A DNA stretch of 7,691 bases from UM-FILTER-42-9 sp038063775. Lineage in GTDB: Bacteria; Patescibacteriota; Minisyncoccia; Moranbacterales; UBA2206. The stretch is taken from the NCBI GenBank assembly GCA_038063775.1, contig JBBTUK010000023.1, forward strand, positions 1-7,691, given 5' to 3'. Positions 1 to 5,573 of this stretch are shown piece by piece. A program made the position numbers and the translations under genes. The notes under the pieces are model-generated. The model saw only the letters and a list, made by a program, of their open reading frames with translations. It was not told the origin of the DNA and ran no database searches. Every line of letters begins with the position of its first letter. The first letter of the stretch is position 1.

Positions 1-134
1 AGCCTAAGCGGTAATCTATTTTTTGTCGCTGGAACATGCCCACTTTTATGCCTTTCCATTCGTTCCTTTAAATCTGAAGTGCAACCAGTGTACGGCGAGT
101 CATCAGTACATAACAAAATATAAACACAATACAT
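1..134 (-). CDS. GIY-YIG domain protein, N-terminal part (cut by window edge)
   Basis: Reading the minus strand from an ATG at 134 gives 44 codons without a stop before the window edge. The peptide opens MYCVYILLCTDDSPYTGCTS and continues with a basic helix (DLKERMERHKSGHV, residues 21-34). This is the standard start of small UvrC/YhbQ-like GIY-YIG nuclease-fold proteins: the VYI strand (4-6), the YTG strand (15-17) in place of YIG, and the following R/H-rich helix (R25, R28, H29). The start is supported by an AAGGAG Shine-Dalgarno sequence (minus strand, about 144-149) nine to ten bases upstream, the best ribosome site in the window. Stand-alone members are usually 80-100 residues, so about half is missing. 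The role in this family is poorly defined, probably DNA nicking or repair. The family call is fairly secure; activity cannot be judged because the catalytic Glu region lies outside the window. Confidence 0.8.
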   Translation of the reverse strand, partial: MYCVYILLCTDDSPYTGCTSDLKERMERHKSGHVPATKNRLPLR

Positions 135-171
135 AAATATTCTCTCCTTCGCGATCTACATGCGGACAATA

Positions 172-205
172 TCCGCCGTAGCTCGCTTCGGCGAGCGAAG
201 GCGGA
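172..205. repeat. Nested hairpin (TCCGCC...GGCGGA) overlapping a tRNA 3' end
   Basis: The plus strand reads TCCGCC, gta, GCTCGC, TTCG, GCGAGC, gaa, GGCGGA: a 6-bp outer stem, a 3x3 internal loop and a 6-bp inner stem capped by TTCG. Its right arm overlaps the last four bases (202-205) of the minus-strand tRNA-Ser(GCU). A competing small hairpin, GCGGA (162-166) with TCCGC (172-176), shares its left arm. There is no T-run after it in the minus direction, so it is not a textbook terminator; it may act in 3' processing or be a dispersed palindromic repeat. Confidence 0.7.
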
Positions 206-288
206 AGAGGTGGGATTTGAACCCACGGACCCCTTACGAAGTCAACACCTTAGCACGGTGCCGCTTTAGACCACTCAGCCACTCTTCC
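202..288 (-). tRNA. tRNA-Ser(GCU)
   Basis: On the minus strand the 7-bp acceptor stem GGAAGAG/CTCTTCC is followed by discriminator G (base 202), as expected for serine tRNA. The D arm has the class II form (GGCTGAGTGGTCTAAAGC). The anticodon stem GCACC/GGTGT encloses the loop GTGCTAA, giving anticodon GCU, which reads AGC and AGU. A long variable arm (TGACTTCGTAAGGGG) and a T arm with GGTTCAAATCC complete a class II tRNA of 87 bases. CCA is not encoded (the next bases are CCT). It lies 88 bases downstream of mscL on the same strand and could be read through from it; a GATAAT-like -10 just before the gene (about 293-298) is an alternative. Confidence 0.96.
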
Positions 289-376
289 TTCATTATCCAT
301 TTTTAAATTTAAACTTTTTTTATTAATCTCTTTTTTAAATCTTTTTTCCATCGCAACTTTTCAAAAATTTTTCTTA

Positions 377-775
377 TTATCTACTTTTCAGCAAATCCCG
401 AATTTCCGTCAAAAGTTTTTCTTCGCTTGGCACTTTGACGGGCTCGGCCGGTTCTTCCTTTTTTTTCGCCAAAGCATTTATTCCCTTAATCATCATAAAG
501 ACCGAAAAAGCGATGATAAGAAAACTGACTGCGGTTTGCAAAAATGTTCCATAATTCCAGGTGACTGCCGCCGCGCCGCCGGATCCCGGCTTTAGGATGA
601 TTTTTAGGTCGGAAAAATTTACTCCACCGAGAATAACCCCGATAGGCGGCATAATTATATCTTCCACCAGCGAAGAAATTATCTTGCCGAACGCACCGCC
701 GATGATCACGCCGACTGCCAGATCGACGACATTTCCCCTCATGGCAAATTGCTTGAATTCACTGATGATTTTCAC
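377..775 (-). CDS. mscL: Large-conductance mechanosensitive channel MscL
   Basis: MscL forms a homopentameric membrane pore that opens under high membrane tension and releases solutes during hypo-osmotic shock. The 132 residues match the family from end to end: the N-terminal amphipathic helix (residues 1-12, ending FAMRGNV), TM1 with the glycine-rich gate (about 16-44, including VGVIIGGAFGKIISSLV), the short periplasmic loop (45-74), TM2 (about 76-99), a charged linker, and the C-terminal bundle motif LLTEIRDLL (121-129). Length is close to the E. coli protein. The start is a GTG (773-775), chosen because it aligns with the E. coli N-terminus; the Shine-Dalgarno sequence is weak. A clear promoter lies just upstream on the minus strand (805-833), next to a palindromic element. 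Function is secure. Confidence 0.97.
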   Translation of the reverse strand: MKIISEFKQFAMRGNVVDLAVGVIIGGAFGKIISSLVEDIIMPPIGVILGGVNFSDLKIILKPGSGGAAAVTWNYGTFLQTAVSFLIIAFSVFMMIKGINALAKKKEEPAEPVKVPSEEKLLTEIRDLLKSR

Positions 776-804
776 AAACGTTTTTTCTCAAATTTACAAT
801 GATT

Positions 805-833
805 AGCTTATCAGATAATCCACCAAGTATCAA
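805..833 (-). promoter_or_regulatory. Promoter of mscL
   Basis: On the minus strand: -35 TTGATA (plus 828-833), 17-bp spacer, -10 TAAGCT (plus 805-810) with an extended TG one base upstream (TGATAAGCT). Transcription would begin near 797, about 22 bases before the GTG start. The first four bases of the -35 (TTGA) are exactly the flanking direct repeat of the palindromic element at 834-930. Confidence 0.6.
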
Positions 834-934
834 CCCCGTAGTGAATTTTCGGCCAGCCTCGCCGAGTCTCGGCGGGCCGTCCCGCTGTAGCGGGACTTAA
901 AAATTTAAAAGCCGAAAATCTACTACGGGGTCAA
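830..934. repeat. Palindromic MITE-like element, copy 1
   Basis: The ends CCCCGTAGTGAATTTTCGGC (834-853) and its near-perfect inverse (911-930) pair at 18 of 20 positions. The element is flanked by TCAA on both sides (830-833 and 931-934), which looks like a 4-bp target-site duplication. Two hairpins sit inside: CGCCGAG/CTCGGCG (860-874) and GTCCCGCT/AGCGGGAC (879-896). A second copy with the same ends lies at 5213-5348. No coding region is present inside. It separates the divergent mscL and surface-protein genes. Confidence 0.75.
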
Positions 935-950
935 GAATCGTGGGGTTTTG

Positions 951-977
951 TTTTTTTGAAAATGTGTTAAACTATAG
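951..977 (+). promoter_or_regulatory. Putative promoter of the 995 surface-protein gene
   Basis: A run of seven T, then GAAAA, then an extended -10 TGTTAAACT (TG 965-966, hexamer 968-973). No good -35 at 17 bp is visible, so it would rely on the extended -10. Transcription would start about 15 bases before the ATG, leaving a very short leader without a Shine-Dalgarno sequence. The same arrangement is found before the paralogous gene at 2820. Confidence 0.45.
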
Positions 978-994
978 GCAACAAAAGCAAAACT

Positions 995-2629
995 ATGCAA
1001 AAACAAAAAAGGATTAGAATCAGAAGAAACAGAACTTTTTTTTCTTGGCTTTTTACCCCGACACCAAAATATCATGAAAAAAAGCTTTTGGCGTGGGGGT
1101 TTATTTTTTTCGTAATCGTCGCTTCTGCGATTTTTATTTTTGCCGCAATAACTGGCAAGTCGCTGGCAACTGCCCTGCCAGTCCAAGAGACGACTGACGT
1201 CTGCACGAAGAAATATGGATATTGGAGCGCTTGCGACACATCCGGGAAGCAAACGAGGTCAATAACCGTCGTCTGCGGCGATCTAAAAAAAGTCCAGTCC
1301 GAACAGCAATCTTGTAGTTACGTTCCGCCGCCCTGTACCGGATATGGCTACGGCAGTTGGAGTGATTGCCAAAACGGATATCGGTTTAGAGACATTGTCT
1401 CCCGCAACCCATCCGGCTGCAATGCGACTGATTCTAATTCGGCCCGCCCGCTGACTAAACAAGCTTGCGTGTCCTCATCTTCTTCAAGCGAACAAACCGC
1501 GGATAAGATCCAAAATGTCAGACCCGAATTTACCTTTTCGGAATTACCCGGCGCCACCACTTTGAAAGGAAACTTCACAATCAAGGGAAGGGTTGATTCG
1601 GCCAGAAAAGTTGAATTTTATTCAATCGCGGCGGGTTCGAACACACTGTCCTTCCTCGGTTCGGCCAGAAATTCCAAGGATGATTATTGGGAGTTTCCTT
1701 TGGACACAACTCAAAAACCCAACGGGGCTTTCTATCTCGTGGCAAAAATTAAAAATGATTATGGCTCCGAATCCTATGAGAGCAAAAGGGTGCAGATCTA
1801 TATAAATAATTTAACGGATGCCGAAGAAAATCAAATCGAAGAAACCGACAGCCAGAGTCCGAACAGCCGAGCAGATTCCCAGCCAGCAAACCCGTCCTTA
1901 CCCCAAAATTTTAATGACGCAACTTCAAAAGAGTGGCAGGAAAAATATTTTGAAAATCAGCTTTGTCTTGACAAAAATTATTGTTCCGGTGAAGCCGATC
2001 CTGACAAAGATGGTCTGAGCAACAATGATGAATTCCGATATCGGACCAACCCCTTGAAACCCGATGCTGACGGAGACGGGTTTCTTGACGGAGACGAGAT
2101 AAAAAACGGCTTCAATCCTTTGCAGTTTTCTCCCGGCGACAAAAGCGATAGAATCATTTTTGAAAGTCCCAAGGAAAACGGCGAGATTAAAAAAGAAATT
2201 TACCAGATCAGCGCCGCAGAACTGGTTTCTTCGGCTGAAAATAAAAAGGAATTGCGTTTAAGCGGCAAAGGCCTGCCCAATAGTTTTATAACTATTTACA
2301 TTTACAGCGATTTGCCGATCATTCTGACTATCAAAACCGACTCCAATGGAAACTGGTCTTATGTTTTGGATAAGCAGCTCGCTGACGGTCAACATGAAGT
2401 CTATGTCGTGGTAACTGACAATACGGGCAAAATAACCGCCAAGAGCGAACCGCTGTTTTTCGTCAAAACCGCTGAAGCTATCACCGTGATCCCATCCGCG
2501 GAAGCCAGTCTGCAACAAAAAACGGCTTCTCCAGTTGAAAAAAGGCAAGGCCAGAATTTGGCAGTTATTTCCGCTCTGATCGTCCTGGGCCTCATCGCGT
2601 CTTTAACTGCCATCAAACCGTCTGCATAA
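995..2629 (+). CDS. Membrane-anchored surface protein with TSP1-like, Ig-like and TSP3-like modules
   Basis: A 544-residue protein of unknown specific function, probably displayed on the cell surface. In order: a basic cytoplasmic N-terminus (1-30), a transmembrane helix (31-52), and two four-cysteine modules with the WSxC signature of thrombospondin type 1 repeats (WSAC at 77-80 with C70, C80, C94, C107; WSDC at 122-125 with C114, C125, C142, C158). A beta-rich Ig-like region (about 175-272) and a Ser/Asn/Gln-rich linker follow. Then come two calcium-loop motifs of TSP3 type (DPDKDGLSNNDE 335-346 and DADGDGFLDGDE 357-368) preceded by C324/C330, a second Ig-like domain (about 387-491) and a C-terminal hydrophobic helix (about 520-539). 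Residues 452-504 are encoded by DNA identical to part of the downstream gene. Adhesion or cell-envelope structure is inferred from the modules only. Domain calls are by eye; the TSP1 assignment is less sure than the TSP3 loops. Confidence 0.85.
   Translation: MQKQKRIRIRRNRTFFSWLFTPTPKYHEKKLLAWGFIFFVIVASAIFIFAAITGKSLATALPVQETTDVCTKKYGYWSACDTSGKQTRSITVVCGDLKKVQSEQQSCSYVPPPCTGYGYGSWSDCQNGYRFRDIVSRNPSGCNATDSNSARPLTKQACVSSSSSSEQTADKIQNVRPEFTFSELPGATTLKGNFTIKGRVDSARKVEFYSIAAGSNTLSFLGSARNSKDDYWEFPLDTTQKPNGAFYLVAKIKNDYGSESYESKRVQIYINNLTDAEENQIEETDSQSPNSRADSQPANPSLPQNFNDATSKEWQEKYFENQLCLDKNYCSGEADPDKDGLSNNDEFRYRTNPLKPDADGDGFLDGDEIKNGFNPLQFSPGDKSDRIIFESPKENGEIKKEIYQISAAELVSSAENKKELRLSGKGLPNSFITIYIYSDLPIILTIKTDSNGNWSYVLDKQLADGQHEVYVVVTDNTGKITAKSEPLFFVKTAEAITVIPSAEASLQQKTASPVEKRQGQNLAVISALIVLGLIASLTAIKPSA
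2348..2508 (+). repeat. 161-bp perfect direct repeat, copy A (inside the 995 gene)
   Basis: Base-for-base identical to 3543-3703 (offset 1195). It encodes the C-terminal half of the Ig-like domain (GNWSYVLDKQLADG... through the PSAEAS linker). The flanking parts of the two domains are related but clearly diverged, so identity begins and ends abruptly. Confidence 0.97.
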
Positions 2630-2722
2630 AAAAACCATTCGAGGCGTCGAGACATGCTTCAAAAAAATTCAATTTTTTAATTGCCGTAATGCTCGTTGAA
2701 AATTACATGTCAGAAATTAAAC

Positions 2723-2748
2723 TTTTTTTGAAAAATATGGTAAACTAT
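2723..2748 (+). promoter_or_regulatory. Putative promoter of the pilin-kinase operon
   Basis: Seven T, then GAAAAA, then the extended -10 TGGTAAACT (TG 2738-2739, hexamer 2741-2746) followed by AT. It is almost a copy of the motif at 951-975. The -35 is weak. The leader would be about 65 bases, AT-rich and without an obvious Shine-Dalgarno sequence. Confidence 0.4.
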
Positions 2749-2819
2749 CTGCAGATAAGTAAAAACAAAACACATAAATAAGTTACCCGTACAGATCGAA
2801 AAAATAGAATAAAATCTTC

Positions 2820-3863
2820 GTGTGCAATAAAAAAAACAAAACTAAATATCTTTTAACCATTGCATCATCCGTCGTTCTGACAATACCGCTCCTAGCCATG
2901 GCGCAATTTAATCCGCTTCCGGCCGGCGCCAATGTGCCCTCCGCTTCGGCAATGAGCATAACCGCGAACACGATGAGCTGGATCCTCGGTTTAGTTGGCT
3001 TTATCGCTATAATCGCCTTTGCCATTGCTGGTATTCTTTATCTGGTTGCGGCGGGAGACGAAGGCATGCTGCGGCAGGCAAAAAGAGCGATGAAGTTTTC
3101 CATCATCGGAGTTATCGTCGCCATTTCCGGGTTGGTGTTTCTGGAAGTCGGAAAAATAAAAGATTGGGCAGCTAATCGCAATTATTATGAAAGTGCGACT
3201 TCCGCAACCGGCGGAAAAAATCGGAACGTTTCCAGTGATATGGCCGCGCCGGAGAGAAATTTTCCGGTAGCAATAAACCTGCCCTCCGACGATAAACCGG
3301 AAAACGAAACCACTATCGTGCAGACTGACCCCGCCGAAGAAAAAAACAAATTTCCGATCGGCAACCCCAGGGAAAACGGCGAGGTCAGAAAAGAAGAGTT
3401 GTCCGTCAGCAATGTGGAACTGGTGTCGCTCAACGACACAAAGAATGTGCTACTCACCGGCAAAGGATTGTCCAGCACGCCTGTTTACATTTATATTTAC
3501 AGCGATTTGCCGATGATTTTGAGCACCGTAACCGACTCCAACGGAAACTGGTCTTATGTTTTGGATAAGCAGCTCGCTGACGGTCAACATGAAGTCTATG
3601 TCGTGGTAACTGACAATACGGGCAAAATAACCGCCAAGAGCGAACCGCTGTTTTTCGTCAAAACCGCTGAAGCTATCACCGTGATCCCATCCGCGGAAGC
3701 CAGCGCGCTGAACAAGGCCGCTTCTCCCGTAGAAAAGAGAAAGGCTGTGGATATTCTCATGCTTTTCATTATAATATTTTCCGGCTTTGTCGGCGCCTTG
3801 GCTATCATCGGATTTTTCATTGCCCGCAAAAATCAAAAAAATAAGGACTTGGCCAATCAATGA
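2820..3863 (+). CDS. VirB2/Mbov_0395-like pilin fused to an Ig-like surface domain
   Basis: A 347-residue envelope protein. Residues 1-29 look like a signal peptide (basic start, hydrophobic core, LLAMAQ). Residues 40-118 have the VirB2/TrbC-like pilin layout, close to the Mbov_0395 family: a long hydrophobic helix (53-77), a small polar loop AAGDEGMLRQAKRAMKF (77-93) and a second helix (94-110). Such pilins normally end there, at about 100-130 residues. Here a hydrophilic linker (119-180), an Ig-like domain (about 182-282), a short linker and a C-terminal transmembrane helix (310-335) with a basic tail follow. Residues 242-294 are encoded by the 161-bp repeat shared with the upstream gene. 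The start is GTG at 2820; the in-frame TAG at 2805 rules out anything much longer, and no Shine-Dalgarno is evident. Its stop overlaps the kinase start. Pilus or secretion-channel assembly is inferred from the family; no other type IV secretion genes are in the window. Confidence 0.8.
   Translation: MCNKKNKTKYLLTIASSVVLTIPLLAMAQFNPLPAGANVPSASAMSITANTMSWILGLVGFIAIIAFAIAGILYLVAAGDEGMLRQAKRAMKFSIIGVIVAISGLVFLEVGKIKDWAANRNYYESATSATGGKNRNVSSDMAAPERNFPVAINLPSDDKPENETTIVQTDPAEEKNKFPIGNPRENGEVRKEELSVSNVELVSLNDTKNVLLTGKGLSSTPVYIYIYSDLPMILSTVTDSNGNWSYVLDKQLADGQHEVYVVVTDNTGKITAKSEPLFFVKTAEAITVIPSAEASALNKAASPVEKRKAVDILMLFIIIFSGFVGALAIIGFFIARKNQKNKDLANQ
3543..3703 (+). repeat. 161-bp perfect direct repeat, copy B (inside the pilin-Ig gene)
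   Basis: Identical to 2348-2508 with no substitutions. Just upstream (from about 3487) similarity remains high but with substitutions; further upstream only protein-level similarity is left. Confidence 0.97.
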
Positions 3864-5194
3864 AGGAAATTTTTATAAAATCAATTGGCTTTATCAAAGA
3901 AAATCCGAGGATAATTTTTTCTCTGATTCTTGTGGTTTTTATTCCTGTCGCCATTTTTTTGAATACTTTTTATACCGTAGGAAAATTCCAAAAAAATATA
4001 GACACCATAACTCACACTAAGGCGATTATCGCGGAAAATATAATCAACTTGACCGCCAAAGATCTCATCGCCAGCCCCGACCGCCTCCAAACTCTCGTGG
4101 AAAAGATCGTCCGGGAAAACGAAGAAATAAAAAAATTTGACATTCTGATCCGCAATGAAAATAAAGAAGGGTTCCGCGTGATTGCTTCCAATAACTCGGG
4201 CTCCATCGGCGCTGATTCAATGGAACTGCAAAATATTTTGGCTTGGAACCAAAAAGAGGGCATCGCTAACTTGGGAGGCGACGATAATGAACGCTTTTGG
4301 AATATAACCAAAACGGTCAATGACGACGCTGGAGAAAAAAAGGCTCTGGTTTCTTTGGCTTTTTCTTTGGCGCCCTCCGACAAGCTGATCAATTCAACCA
4401 TCAATCTTTCCTATCTGATGGTGCTTTTGACAATAATCGTTGTTCTGTTTTTGGTTTCCAACCAGGCCCGTCTTTTCGGCTACGCCTTGACTTTGTCCAA
4501 GCTCAAAGAGATTGACCGGATGAAAGATAACTTTATTTCCATGGCCAGCCATGAATTGCGCTCGCCGCTTACTGCCATAAAAGGATACCTGGAATTTTTT
4601 ATGGAAAAAAATGAAAAAAAAGTAGACGCGGACAGCCGGCGTTATCTGGAAAACATCTCCCTTTCTATCAATCGCCTGGGATCGCTCGTCAACGACATTC
4701 TGGAAGTCTCCCGTCTGGAAGATAATCAGATACCTATGAATATAATTATGACCGAGCCTATTCCCATAATCATCGAATCTGCCCAGGAGATGAAACCAAC
4801 CGCCGATCAAAAGGGATTGGTTTTAAGTTTTTTGCCAATAAGTCTCCCGAAGATTGAAGCTGACCCGGAAAGATTGAAGCAAATTTTAATCAATCTTATC
4901 AGCAACGCCATAAAATACACTCCGACCGGAAAAATAGATATTTTTGCCAAGGCTAAGGGCCGGGAGCTGCTGATAACCGTAGCCGACACCGGTATTGGCA
5001 TATCCTCGGAAGATCAGGCCGATCTTTTTAAAAAGTTTTCCCGGATTCAAAACGAAAAAACCAAAGACATTGTCAGTACCGGCTTGGGATTGTGGATAGC
5101 CGCCGATCTGGCTAAAAAAATGAATGGAGACATTACCGTGGAAAGCATCGAAGGAGTCGGCTCGCATTTTACTATTCATATGCCTTTGGCTTAG
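3860..5194 (+). CDS. Membrane sensor histidine kinase with an extracytoplasmic CACHE-like domain
   Basis: A 444-residue two-component sensor that would autophosphorylate on a histidine and pass the phosphate to a response regulator. TM1 spans about 18-36, an extracytoplasmic alpha/beta sensor about 40-178 (CACHE-like by layout, with strands FDILIRNE and FRVIASNN) and TM2 about 184-206. The HisKA H-box carries H231 (MASHELRSPLTAIKG). In the ATPase domain the N-box is LINLISNAIKY (N349), the G1 box ADTGIGIS (D376), the F-box LFKKFSR (389-395) and the G2 box STGLGLWIA (G408, G410). All catalytic elements are present, so the kinase should be active. Its ATG overlaps the pilin gene's TGA (ATGA, 3860-3863), implying translational coupling and a shared signal or location. 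No response regulator gene is adjacent. The ligand cannot be guessed. Confidence 0.95.
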   Translation: MKEIFIKSIGFIKENPRIIFSLILVVFIPVAIFLNTFYTVGKFQKNIDTITHTKAIIAENIINLTAKDLIASPDRLQTLVEKIVRENEEIKKFDILIRNENKEGFRVIASNNSGSIGADSMELQNILAWNQKEGIANLGGDDNERFWNITKTVNDDAGEKKALVSLAFSLAPSDKLINSTINLSYLMVLLTIIVVLFLVSNQARLFGYALTLSKLKEIDRMKDNFISMASHELRSPLTAIKGYLEFFMEKNEKKVDADSRRYLENISLSINRLGSLVNDILEVSRLEDNQIPMNIIMTEPIPIIIESAQEMKPTADQKGLVLSFLPISLPKIEADPERLKQILINLISNAIKYTPTGKIDIFAKAKGRELLITVADTGIGISSEDQADLFKKFSRIQNEKTKDIVSTGLGLWIAADLAKKMNGDITVESIEGVGSHFTIHMPLA

Positions 5195-5208
5195 GACTTT
5201 TGGTTGGC

Positions 5209-5352
5209 TTGATCCCGTAGTGAATTTTCGGCCATCCCGCTTTAGCGGGACTAAGATACATCTTAAAAAAATTAAATTCATATTTTTGTTCATTTAGTGG
5301 CGCCAATTAACCACTTTTAATGACGGAAGTCGAAAATCTACTACGGGGTTGA
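5209..5352. repeat. Palindromic MITE-like element, copy 2
   Basis: The left end (5213-5232) and right end (5329-5348) match the corresponding ends of the element at 834-930 at 19 of 20 positions each. The two ends are inverted repeats of one another at 16 of 20 positions. Flanks are TTGA on both sides (5209-5212 and 5349-5352). It carries the hairpin TCCCGCT/AGCGGGA (5235-5250), as in copy 1, but the rest of the interior is different and AT-rich. It follows the kinase stop by about 15 bases and may also act as a transcript-end structure for that operon. Confidence 0.75.
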
Positions 5353-5377
5353 CTTTTCCATTTGGCTATGCTATTAT
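5349..5377 (+). promoter_or_regulatory. Strong-looking promoter P1 of the zinc-ribbon gene
   Basis: -35 TTGACT (5349-5354), 17-bp spacer, -10 TATTAT (5372-5377): the best sigma-70-type match in the window. Transcription would start near 5384, giving a leader of about 190 bases. The -35 starts at the first base after the palindromic element, and its TTGA is that element's right-hand flanking repeat. Confidence 0.7.
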
Positions 5378-5390
5378 CTCCACCAGGTGA

Positions 5391-5438
5391 ATGTATCGTA
5401 TTAGTAATTCCCCCACACCAATTGAATTGAACGCATAG
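5391..5438 (+). CDS. Possible 15-residue leader peptide
   Basis: ATG at 5391, about seven bases after the predicted P1 start, opens a short frame (MYRISNSPTPIELNA, stop TAG 5436-5438). It would be read as an almost leaderless message. Its second half overlaps the left arm of the 15-bp hairpin, so ribosomes on it would disturb that hairpin, as in attenuation-type control. No run of regulatory codons is present. This is speculative. Confidence 0.2.
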   Translation: MYRISNSPTPIELNA

Positions 5439-5474
5439 GATCCGCAAGAACAGTCGAAGCAATTGGTGTGGGGG
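5410..5474 (+). promoter_or_regulatory. 15-bp perfect hairpin in the zinc-ribbon gene leader
   Basis: CCCCCACACCAATTG (5410-5424) pairs perfectly with CAATTGGTGTGGGGG (5460-5474) around a 35-base loop. No T-run follows, so it is not an intrinsic terminator. It lies in the P1 leader. I do not recognise it as a known riboswitch or small RNA; it could be a structured leader, an RNA-processing site or a separate small RNA. Confidence 0.6.
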
Positions 5475-5484
5475 TGAACTTAGT

Positions 5485-5513
5485 TTTACACAAATTAAGG
5501 TAAGCTATATAAG
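5485..5513 (+). promoter_or_regulatory. Possible second promoter P2 of the zinc-ribbon gene
   Basis: -35 TTTACA (5485-5490), 17-bp spacer, -10 TATAAG (5508-5513). Transcription would start near 5519-5521, within the left arm of the hairpin that covers the ribosome site, so P2 messages might not form the full stem. Confidence 0.4.
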
Positions 5514-5517
5514 AGTA

Positions 5518-5565
5518 AGTCACCAAGATCCCGATTTAATATCGGGGCTAGAAAGAGAGGTGACT
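5518..5565 (+). promoter_or_regulatory. Hairpin covering the zinc-ribbon gene's ribosome site
   Basis: AGTCACC (5518-5524) pairs with GGTGACT (5559-5565), burying most of the Shine-Dalgarno GAGAGGTGA (5555-5563). An inner stem CCCGAT/ATCGGG (5530-5535, 5541-5546) sits inside. The Shine-Dalgarno is otherwise strong, about 11 bases before the ATG, which is unusual for this window. The layout would suit translational control by temperature, protein binding or alternative folding. Confidence 0.5.
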
Positions 5566-5573
5566 ACGCTTAA

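Noticed and set aside
561..806. Open frame on the plus strand opposite mscL
   Set aside because: It is antisense to an unambiguous MscL sequence.
923..1252. Open frame on the minus strand opposite the start of the 995 surface protein
   Set aside because: It covers the promoter, palindrome arm and N-terminus of a gene with clear membrane and cysteine-module structure on the other strand; its peptide shows no domain.
2660..2690. AT-only inverted repeat after the 995 gene as a terminator
   Set aside because: The stem is made almost entirely of A-T pairs (AAAAAATT/AATTTTTT) with no GC core, so I do not call it a terminator although weak pausing is possible.
2258..3860. Matching minus-strand frames that share long identical peptides opposite both Ig-like genes
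   Set aside because: Their similarity to each other is only the shadow of the 161-bp DNA repeat; the plus-strand frames carry the domains.
4394..4810. Minus-strand open frame opposite the histidine kinase
   Set aside because: It lies opposite the TM2, HisKA and dimerisation region with intact kinase motifs in the other strand; no domain in the antisense peptide.
5410..5474. The 15-bp hairpin as an intrinsic terminator
   Set aside because: The right arm is followed by TGAACTTAG, with no T-run, and the loop of 35 bases is far too long.
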